Shown here piece by piece: positions 31,609 through 37,354 of a DNA stretch of 42,660 bases (position 1 is the stretch's first letter; each line of letters starts with the position of its first letter). This stretch comes from a virus. The stretch lies in IMG/VR virus record IMGVR_UViG_3300031746_000053, positions 1 to 42,660 of that record, one strand, 5' to 3'. A program made the translations under genes and the position numbers. A model generated the notes under the pieces. The model worked only from the letters and a program-made list of their open reading frames with translations, had not been told where the DNA came from and searched no databases.

Positions 31609-31963
31609 GCTCATCATCGCCGGGCTCGCGCTCGCGGGTTCGGCCGCTGGCGGCGCCTGGGTGGCGCACAAGTTCTACGCGGCGGACCTCGCAACCTACA
31701 AGGTCTTGACCAAGCAATTCTCGCTCTCGATGAACCGGCAGAACGCCGCGGTGCGCGCGTGGGTCGCCCGGGGTGAACGGATGAAGGCGGAGGTCAGAGA
31801 GGCGGAAGCGCGCGTGCCCGTGATCGAGACGGGCACGAAGTGGCGGCTCAAGACGATCACGGAGATACGGCCGGCGCCGGCCGCGCCGTGCGTGGAGGTG
31901 ATGGCATGGGAACGCGAACGGTACGACGAATTTTGCTCGCGCTGGCAGCAGCCGCCGCCGTAG
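31592..31963 (+). CDS. i-spanin (Rz-like)
   Basis: Codes for 123 residues. The N-terminal span (LIIAGLALAGSAAGGAWVAH) anchors it in the inner membrane; the rest is a periplasmic, charged helix (AVRAWVARGERMKAEVREAE). This is the plan of two-component spanin inner subunits. Its 3' end overlaps the lipoprotein subunit gene in another frame by 58 bases, a classic Rz/Rz1 layout. It would span the periplasm with its partner and fuse inner and outer membranes. Confidence 0.8.
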   Translation: MFLQAKLIIAGLALAGSAAGGAWVAHKFYAADLATYKVLTKQFSLSMNRQNAAVRAWVARGERMKAEVREAEARVPVIETGTKWRLKTITEIRPAPAAPCVEVMAWERERYDEFCSRWQQPPP

Positions 31964-32205
31964 GGTGCTGCTCGACGGCACCGCCGAAGGAGGCGCTCAT
32001 CCCTGCGCCCATCGAGTGCCCGACCGTCAGGGTGCCGCCGCGGCCCGCGGTCCCGTGCTGCGTGGCGGGCGATACCGATGCAGATTGCGCGACGAAGCAG
32101 GTGGGAGCACGCGTGATCCTCGAAGGGCACATCGAAAAGCTCGAGACGCTGCTGGCACCCTACGCGGCGAAGCCGCCGGTACCGGCGCCTGGGCGGAGCC
32201 CTTAG
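31906..32205 (+). CDS. o-spanin lipoprotein (Rz1-like)
   Basis: Codes for 99 residues from ATG 31906, in a different frame inside the end of the i-spanin gene. The N-terminus is a lipoprotein signal (RRILLALAAAAAVGC) with lipobox AVGC and Cys21 as lipid site. It is Pro- and Cys-rich after that (RVPPRPAVPCC), as outer-membrane spanin subunits often are. Its presence argues for a host with an outer membrane. Confidence 0.78.
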   Translation: MGTRTVRRILLALAAAAAVGCCSTAPPKEALIPAPIECPTVRVPPRPAVPCCVAGDTDADCATKQVGARVILEGHIEKLETLLAPYAAKPPVPAPGRSP

Positions 32206-32223
32206 GCTGCAAGCCGATAGCTC

Positions 32224-32257
32224 GGCCGCGGGTTTCCGTCCTCCTTTTCCCGCGGCC
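32224..32257 (+). terminator. terminator-like hairpin 1 after the spanins
   Basis: Nine-base perfect stem GGCCGCGGG / CCCGCGGCC with a 16-base loop. It is followed by TTCTC, so it is weak on its own, but a second and a third hairpin follow. Confidence 0.55.
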
Positions 32258-32265
32258 TTCTCGGT

Positions 32266-32302
32266 CGGCCCCCGACTAGCCAGCGGGGGCCGGCGCTTTT
32301 TT
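32266..32302 (+). terminator. Rho-independent terminator 2
   Basis: Stem CGGCCCCCG / CGGGGGCCG with a nine-base loop, then GCGC and six T at 32297-32302. Strong candidate for the end of the rightward lysis transcript. Confidence 0.8.
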
Positions 32303-32353
32303 CCTGGTGGAGTTACAGAACCCGCAACACCCCGCGGGTGCATCACGCCCTTA

Positions 32354-32392
32354 GCCACTCCCGGTGGACTCTCGCCGGGGGTGGCTCTTTTT
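32354..32392 (+). terminator. Rho-independent terminator 3
   Basis: Stem GCCACTCCCGG / CCGGGGGTGGC (one wobble pair) with a ten-base loop, followed by TCTTTTT. It is a backup terminator before the leftward genes and prevents rightward transcription from running into their 3' side. Confidence 0.8.
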
Positions 32393-32448
32393 CCGTGACC
32401 ATTGTCGTGGTTCCAGATCAGGTAGCGGGCCGCGTCGCCCTTGGCCAT

Positions 32449-32859
32449 CTACTGGCGCCGCAGGTCTAGGCTTCCCGTGATGGCGGTTGTGCAGCTGAAG
32501 GCCGCATAGGTCCCGGTGAGCCGGTCGCCGGACCAGGTAGCGGTGACGCGAAATGGGCAAACGCCTTCGTTCGGCCCGTACAGCGTCAGGCTGACTGCTG
32601 ACCCATTCACAGTCCCCGAGAGGCTGCCACCGTTATTGCCACGTGGGTCGGTAAAGGTGGCGGCCCAGGTTCCGGTGACCTGGTTCCCGTCTTGTCGAAC
32701 GGTTGCCCTAACGGTTCCGTGGCCACCGACGCTATCGACGATCGTGCCGGCCCACGTGCCGGTCAGTGTGAGGGGTTGTGGTTCCGTGGGTGAGCCGTTG
32801 TCTCCGCCTCCGCATGCGGTGACGAGTAGGACAACGGCCAAGGCTAAGGGTGCTCTCAC
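32449..32859 (-). CDS. lipoprotein with small beta-barrel-like domain (leftward)
   Basis: Codes for 136 residues from a GTG on the minus strand. The signal (PLALAVVLLVTAC) has a lipobox ending in Cys16, followed by GGGDNGSPTEP, a typical outer-membrane sorting linker. The domain is built from G-T-W-x-G-T-I, G-N-x-V-T-G-T-W-x-A-T-F, G-S-L-S-G-T-V-N-G and T-G-T-Y-A-A-F elements, an antiparallel barrel or lipocalin-like style common in bacterial lipoproteins of soil phyla. It overlaps the upstream membrane-protein gene by GTGA. Together they look like a moron acting on the host envelope, perhaps in superinfection exclusion. Confidence 0.8.
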   Translation of the reverse strand: MRAPLALAVVLLVTACGGGDNGSPTEPQPLTLTGTWAGTIVDSVGGHGTVRATVRQDGNQVTGTWAATFTDPRGNNGGSLSGTVNGSAVSLTLYGPNEGVCPFRVTATWSGDRLTGTYAAFSCTTAITGSLDLRRQ

Positions 32860-33086
32860 GCTTTCTGCTCGTTCTTGGTGAAGACGGCCAGGAGGACCCC
32901 CATGACGGAACCACCGACCAGCTGAATGAGCCAGATCCCGAGGCCCGCGGAGACCACGGCCGCGGCCGCGCACAAGATGCGGCCGTGGAGCAGGCACCGG
33001 CCGACCTCGTACAGTCCAAAGCCGGTGACTGCAAACATCGCGAGGGCCACGATGAGATAGGCCCACTGTTCGAGACGTTCTCTCAA
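32856..33086 (-). CDS. small membrane protein (leftward, coupled to the lipoprotein)
   Basis: Codes for 76 residues from a TTG on the minus strand, preceded by GAGGT. It has two or three hydrophobic spans (YLIVALAMFAVTGFGLY, ILCAAAAVVSAGLGIWLIQL, GGSVMGVLLAVF). Its TGA overlaps the lipoprotein GTG. These two genes form the only leftward transcription unit of the phage. The function is unknown; with the lipoprotein it may form an envelope complex. Confidence 0.7.
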   Translation of the reverse strand: MRERLEQWAYLIVALAMFAVTGFGLYEVGRCLLHGRILCAAAAVVSAGLGIWLIQLVGGSVMGVLLAVFTKNEQKA

Positions 33087-33200
33087 TCTGACCTCATGGC
33101 GGTCACCGCCGGCGCCACCTTAACCGCCGGGCGTTGTTTAAGTCAACCCGGGGGAGGGACACGCCAGTAAGTCCGCCGCCTCAAACACCTCCTTCAAAGT

Positions 33201-33272
33201 GCCCGTGCGCGCACAGAACGGCCCCTAGGGCTTGAGATGGTCCAGACTGCCTGCACGGGCCTGTCCTTTTTT
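33201..33272. promoter_or_regulatory. long inverted repeat with inner hairpin and T-run
   Basis: GCCCGTGC at 33201 pairs with GCACGGGC at 33253; inside, GCCC-CTA-GGGC at 33221-33231 forms a second hairpin. A run of six T follows (33267-33272). This could be a terminator for rightward RNA, a structured RNA, or a protein-binding site. Confidence 0.5.
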
Positions 33273-33306
33273 GACATAACCGGTCTTACCGGACGTTGTG
33301 CCACAA
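33271..33306. promoter_or_regulatory. TTGACA box with two adjacent palindromes (operator candidate)
   Basis: A perfect TTGACA at 33271-33276 is followed by palindrome CCGGT-CTT-ACCGG (33280-33292) and then TTGTG-C-CACAA (33296-33306). No good -10 exists at the expected distance. Palindromes placed in a promoter spacer are typical repressor sites. The regulator is unknown. Confidence 0.5.
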
Positions 33307-33314
33307 TGGCGCTC

Positions 33315-33343
33315 TTGACAAACGCAAAACCGGGCCCCAGGAT
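33315..33343 (+). promoter_or_regulatory. candidate early promoter (TTGACA, 17 bp, CAGGAT)
   Basis: A perfect TTGACA (33315-33320), exactly 17 bases, then CAGGAT (33338-33343), which keeps the key A at position 2 and AT at the end of the -10. The start would be at about 33350, the foot of a long RNA stem, and lead into the early genes. Confidence 0.6.
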
Positions 33344-33348
33344 GGCAG

Positions 33349-33424
33349 TGTGAGATCAGGTAAAACAACCTCGCAAAACCAAGTGGCCCCGGGTCGTGGC
33401 TCGCCGACTGAGCCTGATCTCACA
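33349..33424 (+). ncRNA. structured leader RNA or small RNA candidate
   Basis: TGTGAGATCAGG (33349-33360) and CCTGATCTCACA (33413-33424) are perfect 12-bp complements enclosing 52 bases. A weaker inner stem is formed by AGTGGC and GCCGACT. Because the candidate promoter upstream would start transcription at the base of this stem, the RNA would begin with it. It could be an antitermination leader, an untranslated control element, or a stable small RNA. Confidence 0.5.
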
Positions 33425-33600
33425 TCTTGTCCAGAACCGGTTGGCCCGGCCCGGGACCTTCATGTCTACCTGCAATGTCCGATAAGATATAAAGAGTCAA
33501 GTTGTTACAGTAGACCCCATTCGCGAGCCGCGATTCCCGAGTCACAACTGAGACTGGATTCAAACGAGGCCGGATCGGCCAGCCTTGAAGGGGAAGTGGT

Positions 33601-33975
33601 GTGAACCGCCACACGCCGATCTTCGGCGGGGAAGTCGGTTTTGGGAAAGGGGTGGGTATGGGGGCGTCGTTGTTCCCGGAGTATCGGCCGCGTCAATCGG
33701 ATTGTGGCGCACCAACTGACCAGAGGCGCTGTGTAGTCGTCTCAAGTGTCGGGGTGCCCAACCCGCACCACTACGGCGCGACGTTCCAGGCGCTCACCGT
33801 GGTCTTCCTGACCCCGGAGGGGACGCGTGCCGCCACGATCGAAATGCCCAAGGGCCAATTCGAGAAGCGGATGGACCGCACCGGTCGCGTGCTCTGCCGG
33901 CGTGGTGATTACTACCTGGTGGACGCGCTGCTGTCCAGGCTGTGCGTCCATGACGAGGCCGGGGGTCGGGTATGA
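33601..33975 (+). CDS. hypothetical early protein
   Basis: Codes for 124 residues from GTG 33601, with AAGGGGAAG upstream. A later ATG at 33658 is also possible, but third positions are already GC-rich from 33601. Elements include RCVVVSSVGVPN, FQALTVVFLTPEGTRA and a YYLVDALLSRL helix. It is the first gene of the early rightward operon. No family recognised. ATGA overlap with the next gene. Confidence 0.65.
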   Translation: MNRHTPIFGGEVGFGKGVGMGASLFPEYRPRQSDCGAPTDQRRCVVVSSVGVPNPHHYGATFQALTVVFLTPEGTRAATIEMPKGQFEKRMDRTGRVLCRRGDYYLVDALLSRLCVHDEAGGRV

Positions 33976-34214
33976 GCGCTGTACCCTCGCCGGCGCTCTT
34001 CGAGTTCCTCCGACGCCACGGCAGGATCGACCTGACGAGCGGGGCGTGGCGGTTTTCGTCGAACGTGAGGCGCGCACACTGCGGTCGTTGTTGGCGTGCG
34101 ATCGCGGCCGGGGAAGGCCGCCCCTACAACGAGTTCATGTCCGATATGTACCGAGCTTCCACCCGCTATCTCTGTCCCCCGTGCTCGGTCGTGGTGAAGG
34201 GGCGGCAGTCATGA
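33972..34214 (+). CDS. small zinc-ribbon protein
   Basis: Codes for 80 residues, coupled by ATGA. It has a zinc-ribbon-like pair CGRCW and CPPC about 30 residues apart. The N-terminus is F-E-F-L-R-R-H-G-R-I-D, a short helix. Small zinc proteins of this kind in early regions often act on host transcription, but there is no direct evidence here. Confidence 0.65.
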   Translation: MSAVPSPALFEFLRRHGRIDLTSGAWRFSSNVRRAHCGRCWRAIAAGEGRPYNEFMSDMYRASTRYLCPPCSVVVKGRQS

Positions 34215-34282
34215 CGGTTCTCGAGCTCGTTGAGGTTGATACCAGGGTGGCGCTCCTGCGGCGCTTCCCTGGCTTGGCGTGA
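34211..34282 (+). CDS. possible micro-gene of 23 codons
   Basis: ATG 34211 overlaps the previous stop (ATGA) and gives a 23-residue peptide (VLELVEVDTRVALLRRF), ending nine bases before the next gene. Such coupled tiny frames bridge the gap between two genes and may only serve reinitiation. Real function uncertain. Confidence 0.35.
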   Translation: MTVLELVEVDTRVALLRRFPGLA

Positions 34283-34291
34283 GGCGGAGCG

Positions 34292-34609
34292 ATGAACCTC
34301 GAAAAGCCGAAGCGCACGACAACCGAGGCTTTCAGGGAGTGGCTGAGGCTGGGTGGTTGCATCGCGAAGGGACCTCAGTGCTACGGGGGTCTGGAGTTCC
34401 ACCACGAGAAACGCACTGGCGCCAGGGGCAGCGACCCGCTGCTCGGGGGCTCGGACTTCGCCGGCTTCTGGGCCTGCTGGCGCCATCACATGCTCGCCCA
34501 AGGGAGGCTCGCGGAGTTTGAGCGCGACCTCGGCATGCCGGTGTGGCAATGGCTCTTCCGGCAACTCTACCTCTACGCGATCGAACGTGGCTTGCTGGAG
34601 GTGGAGTGA
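34292..34609 (+). CDS. HNH-like protein
   Basis: Codes for 105 residues. The segment C-I-A-K-G-P-Q-C-Y-G-G-L-E-F-H-H, followed by CWRHH about 30 residues later, matches the spaced Cys/His pattern of HNH-type domains (the Ref or DUF968-like group), where EFHH holds the catalytic His. The helix FERDLGMPVWQWLFRQLY closes it. It could be a small nuclease used in replication or recombination. Its stop overlaps the next ATG. Confidence 0.6.
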   Translation: MNLEKPKRTTTEAFREWLRLGGCIAKGPQCYGGLEFHHEKRTGARGSDPLLGGSDFAGFWACWRHHMLAQGRLAEFERDLGMPVWQWLFRQLYLYAIERGLLEVE

Positions 34610-34806
34610 TGATGATGATCTGGATCCTCGCCTACCTGTTCGTCAGCCTGGTTGTGGCGGCCGGTCTGATTCGTTTCGAGGAGGAGGCTTCGCCGGCGCT
34701 CGTGTGTGGGCTGGCCTTTCTGTGGCCGGCCACCTTGATTGCCCTTCCGCTGGTGTTCCTCGCCGCCTGTTTCTATGGGGCGGCGCTTTGGCTCTCTAGG
34801 CGGTGA
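34609..34806 (+). CDS. two-span membrane protein
   Basis: Codes for 65 residues starting with three ATG codons at the previous stop. Two spans are visible (MIWILAYLFVSLVVAAGLI and LVCGLAFLWPATLIALPLVF). Unknown function. Confidence 0.6.
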   Translation: MMMIWILAYLFVSLVVAAGLIRFEEEASPALVCGLAFLWPATLIALPLVFLAACFYGAALWLSRR

Positions 34807-34816
34807 GGAGGTTGCG

Positions 34817-35020
34817 ATGCTGCGCTGGTTCCTCAAGTGGAAGGTGCGCAGGGTAGCGCGGTGCGTGGAGTGCGATCTCCCGCTCGCACTGCCCGGCATG
34901 GGTCCAACGCGCGAGTCGGCCCGGGGCCCGGTCCACGACATCTGCATCCCGACCATCATCCGGGGCGATGGTCCGGACGCCATCAAAGACTGGCTCGCTG
35001 GAGGCTCGATTGCCGTCTGA
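34817..35020 (+). CDS. small hypothetical protein
   Basis: Codes for 67 residues from ATG 34817, behind GGAGG. It is basic at the N-terminus (RWFLKWKVRRVARC) with a C-x-x-C (CVEC). Overlaps the next gene, which starts at a TTG. No family. Confidence 0.6.
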   Translation: MLRWFLKWKVRRVARCVECDLPLALPGMGPTRESARGPVHDICIPTIIRGDGPDAIKDWLAGGSIAV

Positions 35021-35297
35021 CTTCGCCACCGAGGTCCCGCGCGGCTCAGCAGGACGGGCGTTGCTCTATCACGGCCGGAGGGACAGCAAGGAGATCCAGA
35101 AGGTGATCGAGGGCCTCGGGACTGCCGAGCTGGTGCACATCCGCCGGCAGCTCGTGTTCCTGCGACGCGCGGCGGAGCGACGTGCGAGCAGGACCTGGTT
35201 GCCCGCCTCCGTGCGGGGTTCGGAGTCGGCGGAGGCTGAGGAACTGGCGCGCCGGATGCGGGCGATCTCGCAAGAGCTCGAGCGCCGGCGCTTATGA
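35010..35297 (+). CDS. helical hypothetical protein with TTG start
   Basis: Codes for 95 residues. TTG 35010 has a GGAGG at 35000-35004 with ideal spacing and is preferred over an upstream ATG inside the previous gene. Long charged helices (KVIEGLGTAELVHIRRQLVF, AEELARRMRAISQELERR) suggest a helical bundle. Unknown role. Confidence 0.6.
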   Translation: MPSDFATEVPRGSAGRALLYHGRRDSKEIQKVIEGLGTAELVHIRRQLVFLRRAAERRASRTWLPASVRGSESAEAEELARRMRAISQELERRRL

Positions 35298-35311
35298 GGG
35301 GAGGTGGGGGG

Positions 35312-35458
35312 ATGAACGACAGGACGCTGTTGGAAAGACTGGGCTGGTTGTGGGTGATCGTAAGGGGTCACGCCTTCCTCTCACAGTCTCGACGGAAACT
35401 TCACTCTCTGCGTTGGTGGCGGGAGGCATGGAAAGACGCGGGGATTCTTGGTGGGTGA
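35312..35458 (+). CDS. small basic aromatic protein
   Basis: Codes for 48 residues from ATG 35312, with a GGGGAGGTGGGGGG leader. It has a short hydrophobic start (LERLGWLWVIVRG) and a Trp/Arg-rich end (LRWWREAWKDAG). No family recognised. Supported by the ribosome site and coupling distance. Confidence 0.5.
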   Translation: MNDRTLLERLGWLWVIVRGHAFLSQSRRKLHSLRWWREAWKDAGILGG

Positions 35459-35478
35459 GAGGAGGTGCTTGCATGTAG
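35459..35478 (+). promoter_or_regulatory. start-stop element with ideal ribosome site
   Basis: GAGGAGG (35459-35465), seven bases, then ATG immediately followed by TAG (35473-35478). Ribosomes loaded here would stop at once. Start-stop elements can modulate downstream reinitiation. Confidence 0.4.
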
Positions 35479-35492
35479 GGGCCCAACACTCT

Positions 35493-35562
35493 GCGGCGCC
35501 GGCCGCCCTGCAAACCGGCGAGACAAGCTAGCGGATGTGAGCCCCCGTGGGCGGCGGGGGCT
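35493..35562 (+). promoter_or_regulatory. two hairpins in the leader of the next gene
   Basis: GCGGC / GCCGC at 35493-35506 and AGCCCCCG / CGGGGGCT at 35540-35562 form two stems. No T-run follows. They lie in the 127-base gap without a gene and may insulate or regulate the following block. Confidence 0.5.
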
Positions 35563-35585
35563 GCAACTTGGACCTGGAGGACGTC

Positions 35586-35825
35586 ATGGAGAGAGACACG
35601 GATTTGGGGGAGCCCGAGCCACAGCCGGAGCGGGCGAAGTCGGACGAGTTTCGCGACGATCTGCAGAAGCTCATCAACCAGCACAGCAAGGAGAACGGCT
35701 CGGACACGCCCGATTTGTTCCTTGCGGACTACCTCGTCGCGTGTTTGGCGGCGTTCGATGCCGCGACGAAGGCGCGTGACGCTTGGTACGGCGAGGGCCA
35801 CGAGCTCGACGAGGGGAAGGTGTGA
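35586..35825 (+). CDS. conserved phage early protein
   Basis: Codes for 79 residues from ATG 35586, with GGAGG upstream. The pattern F-x-x-x-L-x-x-L-I-N-x-H-S-x-E-N-x-S-D-T-P-D-x-x-L-A-x-Y-L, then R-D-A-W-Y-G, is widespread in phage early regions and its function is unknown. The match is strong at pattern level. Confidence 0.75.
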   Translation: MERDTDLGEPEPQPERAKSDEFRDDLQKLINQHSKENGSDTPDLFLADYLVACLAAFDAATKARDAWYGEGHELDEGKV

Positions 35826-35826
35826 G

Positions 35827-36225
35827 GTGCCGGCCGACAACCTCAGCCTGGTCAACCTCGGTGGTGGGGCGGCGGCGGAGCAGTTCGCGGAGGCCCTGGA
35901 GAAGGTCCTCACCAACATCGCTGACCCCAACACCGACTACAAGCCGTCGCGCGAGGTCGTCCTGCACGTGCGGCTGCTGCCCAAGGAGGACCGCAAGCGC
36001 GTGACGCTGCGGTTTTGGGTGACGAACCGCCTGGTGCCGTGGCGGGTGTTCGAGTCCGACGCGGTACTCGGCGTCACGGCGGACGGTGAGCTCGCGGCGC
36101 GCGAGATCGGGGTCACCGGCACGCTGTTCAATGAGATGGGCGGGCCCGCGCCTGGCGTGGTCGCCCCGGAAGCCCCCGCGGAACCGCCCAAGCTCCACGC
36201 GGTCAACGGGGACAGGAGGGAGTAG
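35827..36225 (+). CDS. conserved phage protein, pair member 1
   Basis: Codes for 132 residues from GTG 35827. N-L-G-G-G-A-A-A-E-Q-F, then VLTNIADPNTDYKPSREV and P-K-E-D-R, is the signature of a conserved family found beside the next gene in many phages of Firmicutes and Proteobacteria. The role is unknown; proximity to replication genes suggests DNA metabolism or regulation. Confidence 0.75.
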   Translation: MPADNLSLVNLGGGAAAEQFAEALEKVLTNIADPNTDYKPSREVVLHVRLLPKEDRKRVTLRFWVTNRLVPWRVFESDAVLGVTADGELAAREIGVTGTLFNEMGGPAPGVVAPEAPAEPPKLHAVNGDRRE

Positions 36226-36229
36226 TTCG

Positions 36230-37036
36230 ATGCTGAAAGAGTTCGCGCAGTACCTCGTCGCGCTGGCGCGTCCGCAAACGGTGAAGGTCGAGGGCCGGAC
36301 GTACGCGACCGAGCCGCTCAGGCCGGTCAAGGACCCGCAGCCGGCCGCACTCGTGGTCGCCACCCTGACCGGCCTGGTGGAGTACCTGGTGGGCGCGGCA
36401 CCAACTCCAGAGGTCCCGGCGGACGATGTAACCGTTCATATCGGCGGCCCGCGCAGGTTCTCGCTCGGGGAGTACGACGTCAGAAACGTGGCGCCCGTCA
36501 GCGGGAACCTACTCGCCGTGCACGTTGCCGACCCCGGCCTGGTCGACGTCGTGAGCGTTATCGGCGGAGCCTTCCTGGAGCGTCCGGTGTTGGCCCGGGC
36601 CCTGTCGCCGAACCGCTGTCAGTTCCGGTTCAACACCTACCTGGCGCAGGAGGAGTTCATTATTGGCCTGCTCGCGGGATTCGTGCTGACCGCGGAGGCG
36701 GGGCGTGTCCTGGCGGTGGCGGGCAACCTCACGAGCGAGTCCACGGTCAACCTGCTCGACGACGGGGTGTCGCAGACCGCCTCGCTGCGTGAGGGTGTGC
36801 AACGCCTCGCTGCGGCGCAGGTTCCTTCGCCGGTGATGCTGCGGCCGTACCGGACGTTCCCGGAGGTCGCGCAGCCGGAGTCGCCGTTCGTGTTCCGGGT
36901 GGGCAAGGGGCCGGAGAACGCGCCGCGTTGCGGCCTGTTCCCGGTCCTGACCGAGGCGTGGCGCCTGGAGGCGGTGGATTCGATCGTCGCGTGGCTGCGG
37001 GAGCGCCTCCCGGCCGACGTGCGCGTGATCGGGTAA
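36230..37036 (+). CDS. conserved phage protein, pair member 2
   Basis: Codes for 268 residues with an AGGAGGGAG ribosome site. Highly patterned: N-terminal EFAQYLVALARP, EEFIIGLLAGF, D-D-G-V-S-Q, P-S-P-V-M-L-R-P-Y-R-T-F-P-E-V and Q-P-E-S-P-F-V-F-R-V. This is the standard partner of the preceding gene across many phages; function unknown. Confidence 0.78.
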   Translation: MLKEFAQYLVALARPQTVKVEGRTYATEPLRPVKDPQPAALVVATLTGLVEYLVGAAPTPEVPADDVTVHIGGPRRFSLGEYDVRNVAPVSGNLLAVHVADPGLVDVVSVIGGAFLERPVLARALSPNRCQFRFNTYLAQEEFIIGLLAGFVLTAEAGRVLAVAGNLTSESTVNLLDDGVSQTASLREGVQRLAAAQVPSPVMLRPYRTFPEVAQPESPFVFRVGKGPENAPRCGLFPVLTEAWRLEAVDSIVAWLRERLPADVRVIG

Positions 37037-37047
37037 GGGCGTGAGTC

Positions 37048-37347
37048 ATGACGAGGACACTTGGAGAAGTACCCGAGGGCAGGGCAGACGTGAAACCGGG
37101 TTCCGTGCTTCACCGCCTGGAGATGATCGAGCGCGCGGTGGAGGGGTTGGAGGCGCGGGCTGGTGCGCTTGCTCAGCGGCTGGTCCCGGTCATCAGCCAG
37201 GAGCCGCGCACCGACGTACCGAACGCCAAGGAGCCCATGCCGCCGGTCAGCTTCTCGCCGGTCACCGAACGCTTGCACTCGCTCTACTGCCGCGTGCAGG
37301 TGCTGGCATCCGGCCTGGCTGAGCTGACCGAGCGGCTGCAACTCTAG
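37048..37347 (+). CDS. small coiled-coil protein
   Basis: Codes for 99 residues. Two helical stretches (LHRLEMIERAVEGLEARAGA and LHSLYCRVQVLASGLAELTE) suggest a short coiled coil. It ends seven bases before the initiator gene. No family. Confidence 0.6.
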   Translation: MTRTLGEVPEGRADVKPGSVLHRLEMIERAVEGLEARAGALAQRLVPVISQEPRTDVPNAKEPMPPVSFSPVTERLHSLYCRVQVLASGLAELTERLQL

Positions 37348-37354
37348 CGCGGTC

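Larger units (their letters stand above)
33087..33600. other. non-coding regulatory region between divergent units
   Basis: About 510 bases without convincing coding sequence. It lies between the leftward pair and the rightward early genes, so promoters for both directions should be here. It is AT-richer than the rest and full of inverted repeats: a long stem at 33201-33260, palindromes at 33280-33306, a 12-bp stem at 33349-33424, a CCCGG/CCGGG palindrome near 33446, and GGCCG/CGGCC at 33568-33580. A strong ribosome-site-like CACCTCC (minus-strand GGAGGTG) lies near 33188. An open frame from 33296 to 33604 has only about half of its third positions as G or C and is not considered a gene. Confidence 0.75.

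Noticed and set aside
33140-33190. 16-codon minus-strand frame behind AAGGAGGTG
   Set aside because: The ribosome-site match is striking but overlaps the start codon itself, and the peptide is too short to judge. Kept only as a remark in the regulatory region.
33296-33604. 102-codon frame in the regulatory region
   Set aside because: Only about half of its third positions are G or C, it starts at a TTG without ribosome site, and it covers promoter and stem structures.
35465-35779. 104-codon frame behind GAGGAGG
   Set aside because: Arg/Gly-rich shadow of the conserved early gene. Third-position pattern favours the gene starting at 35586.
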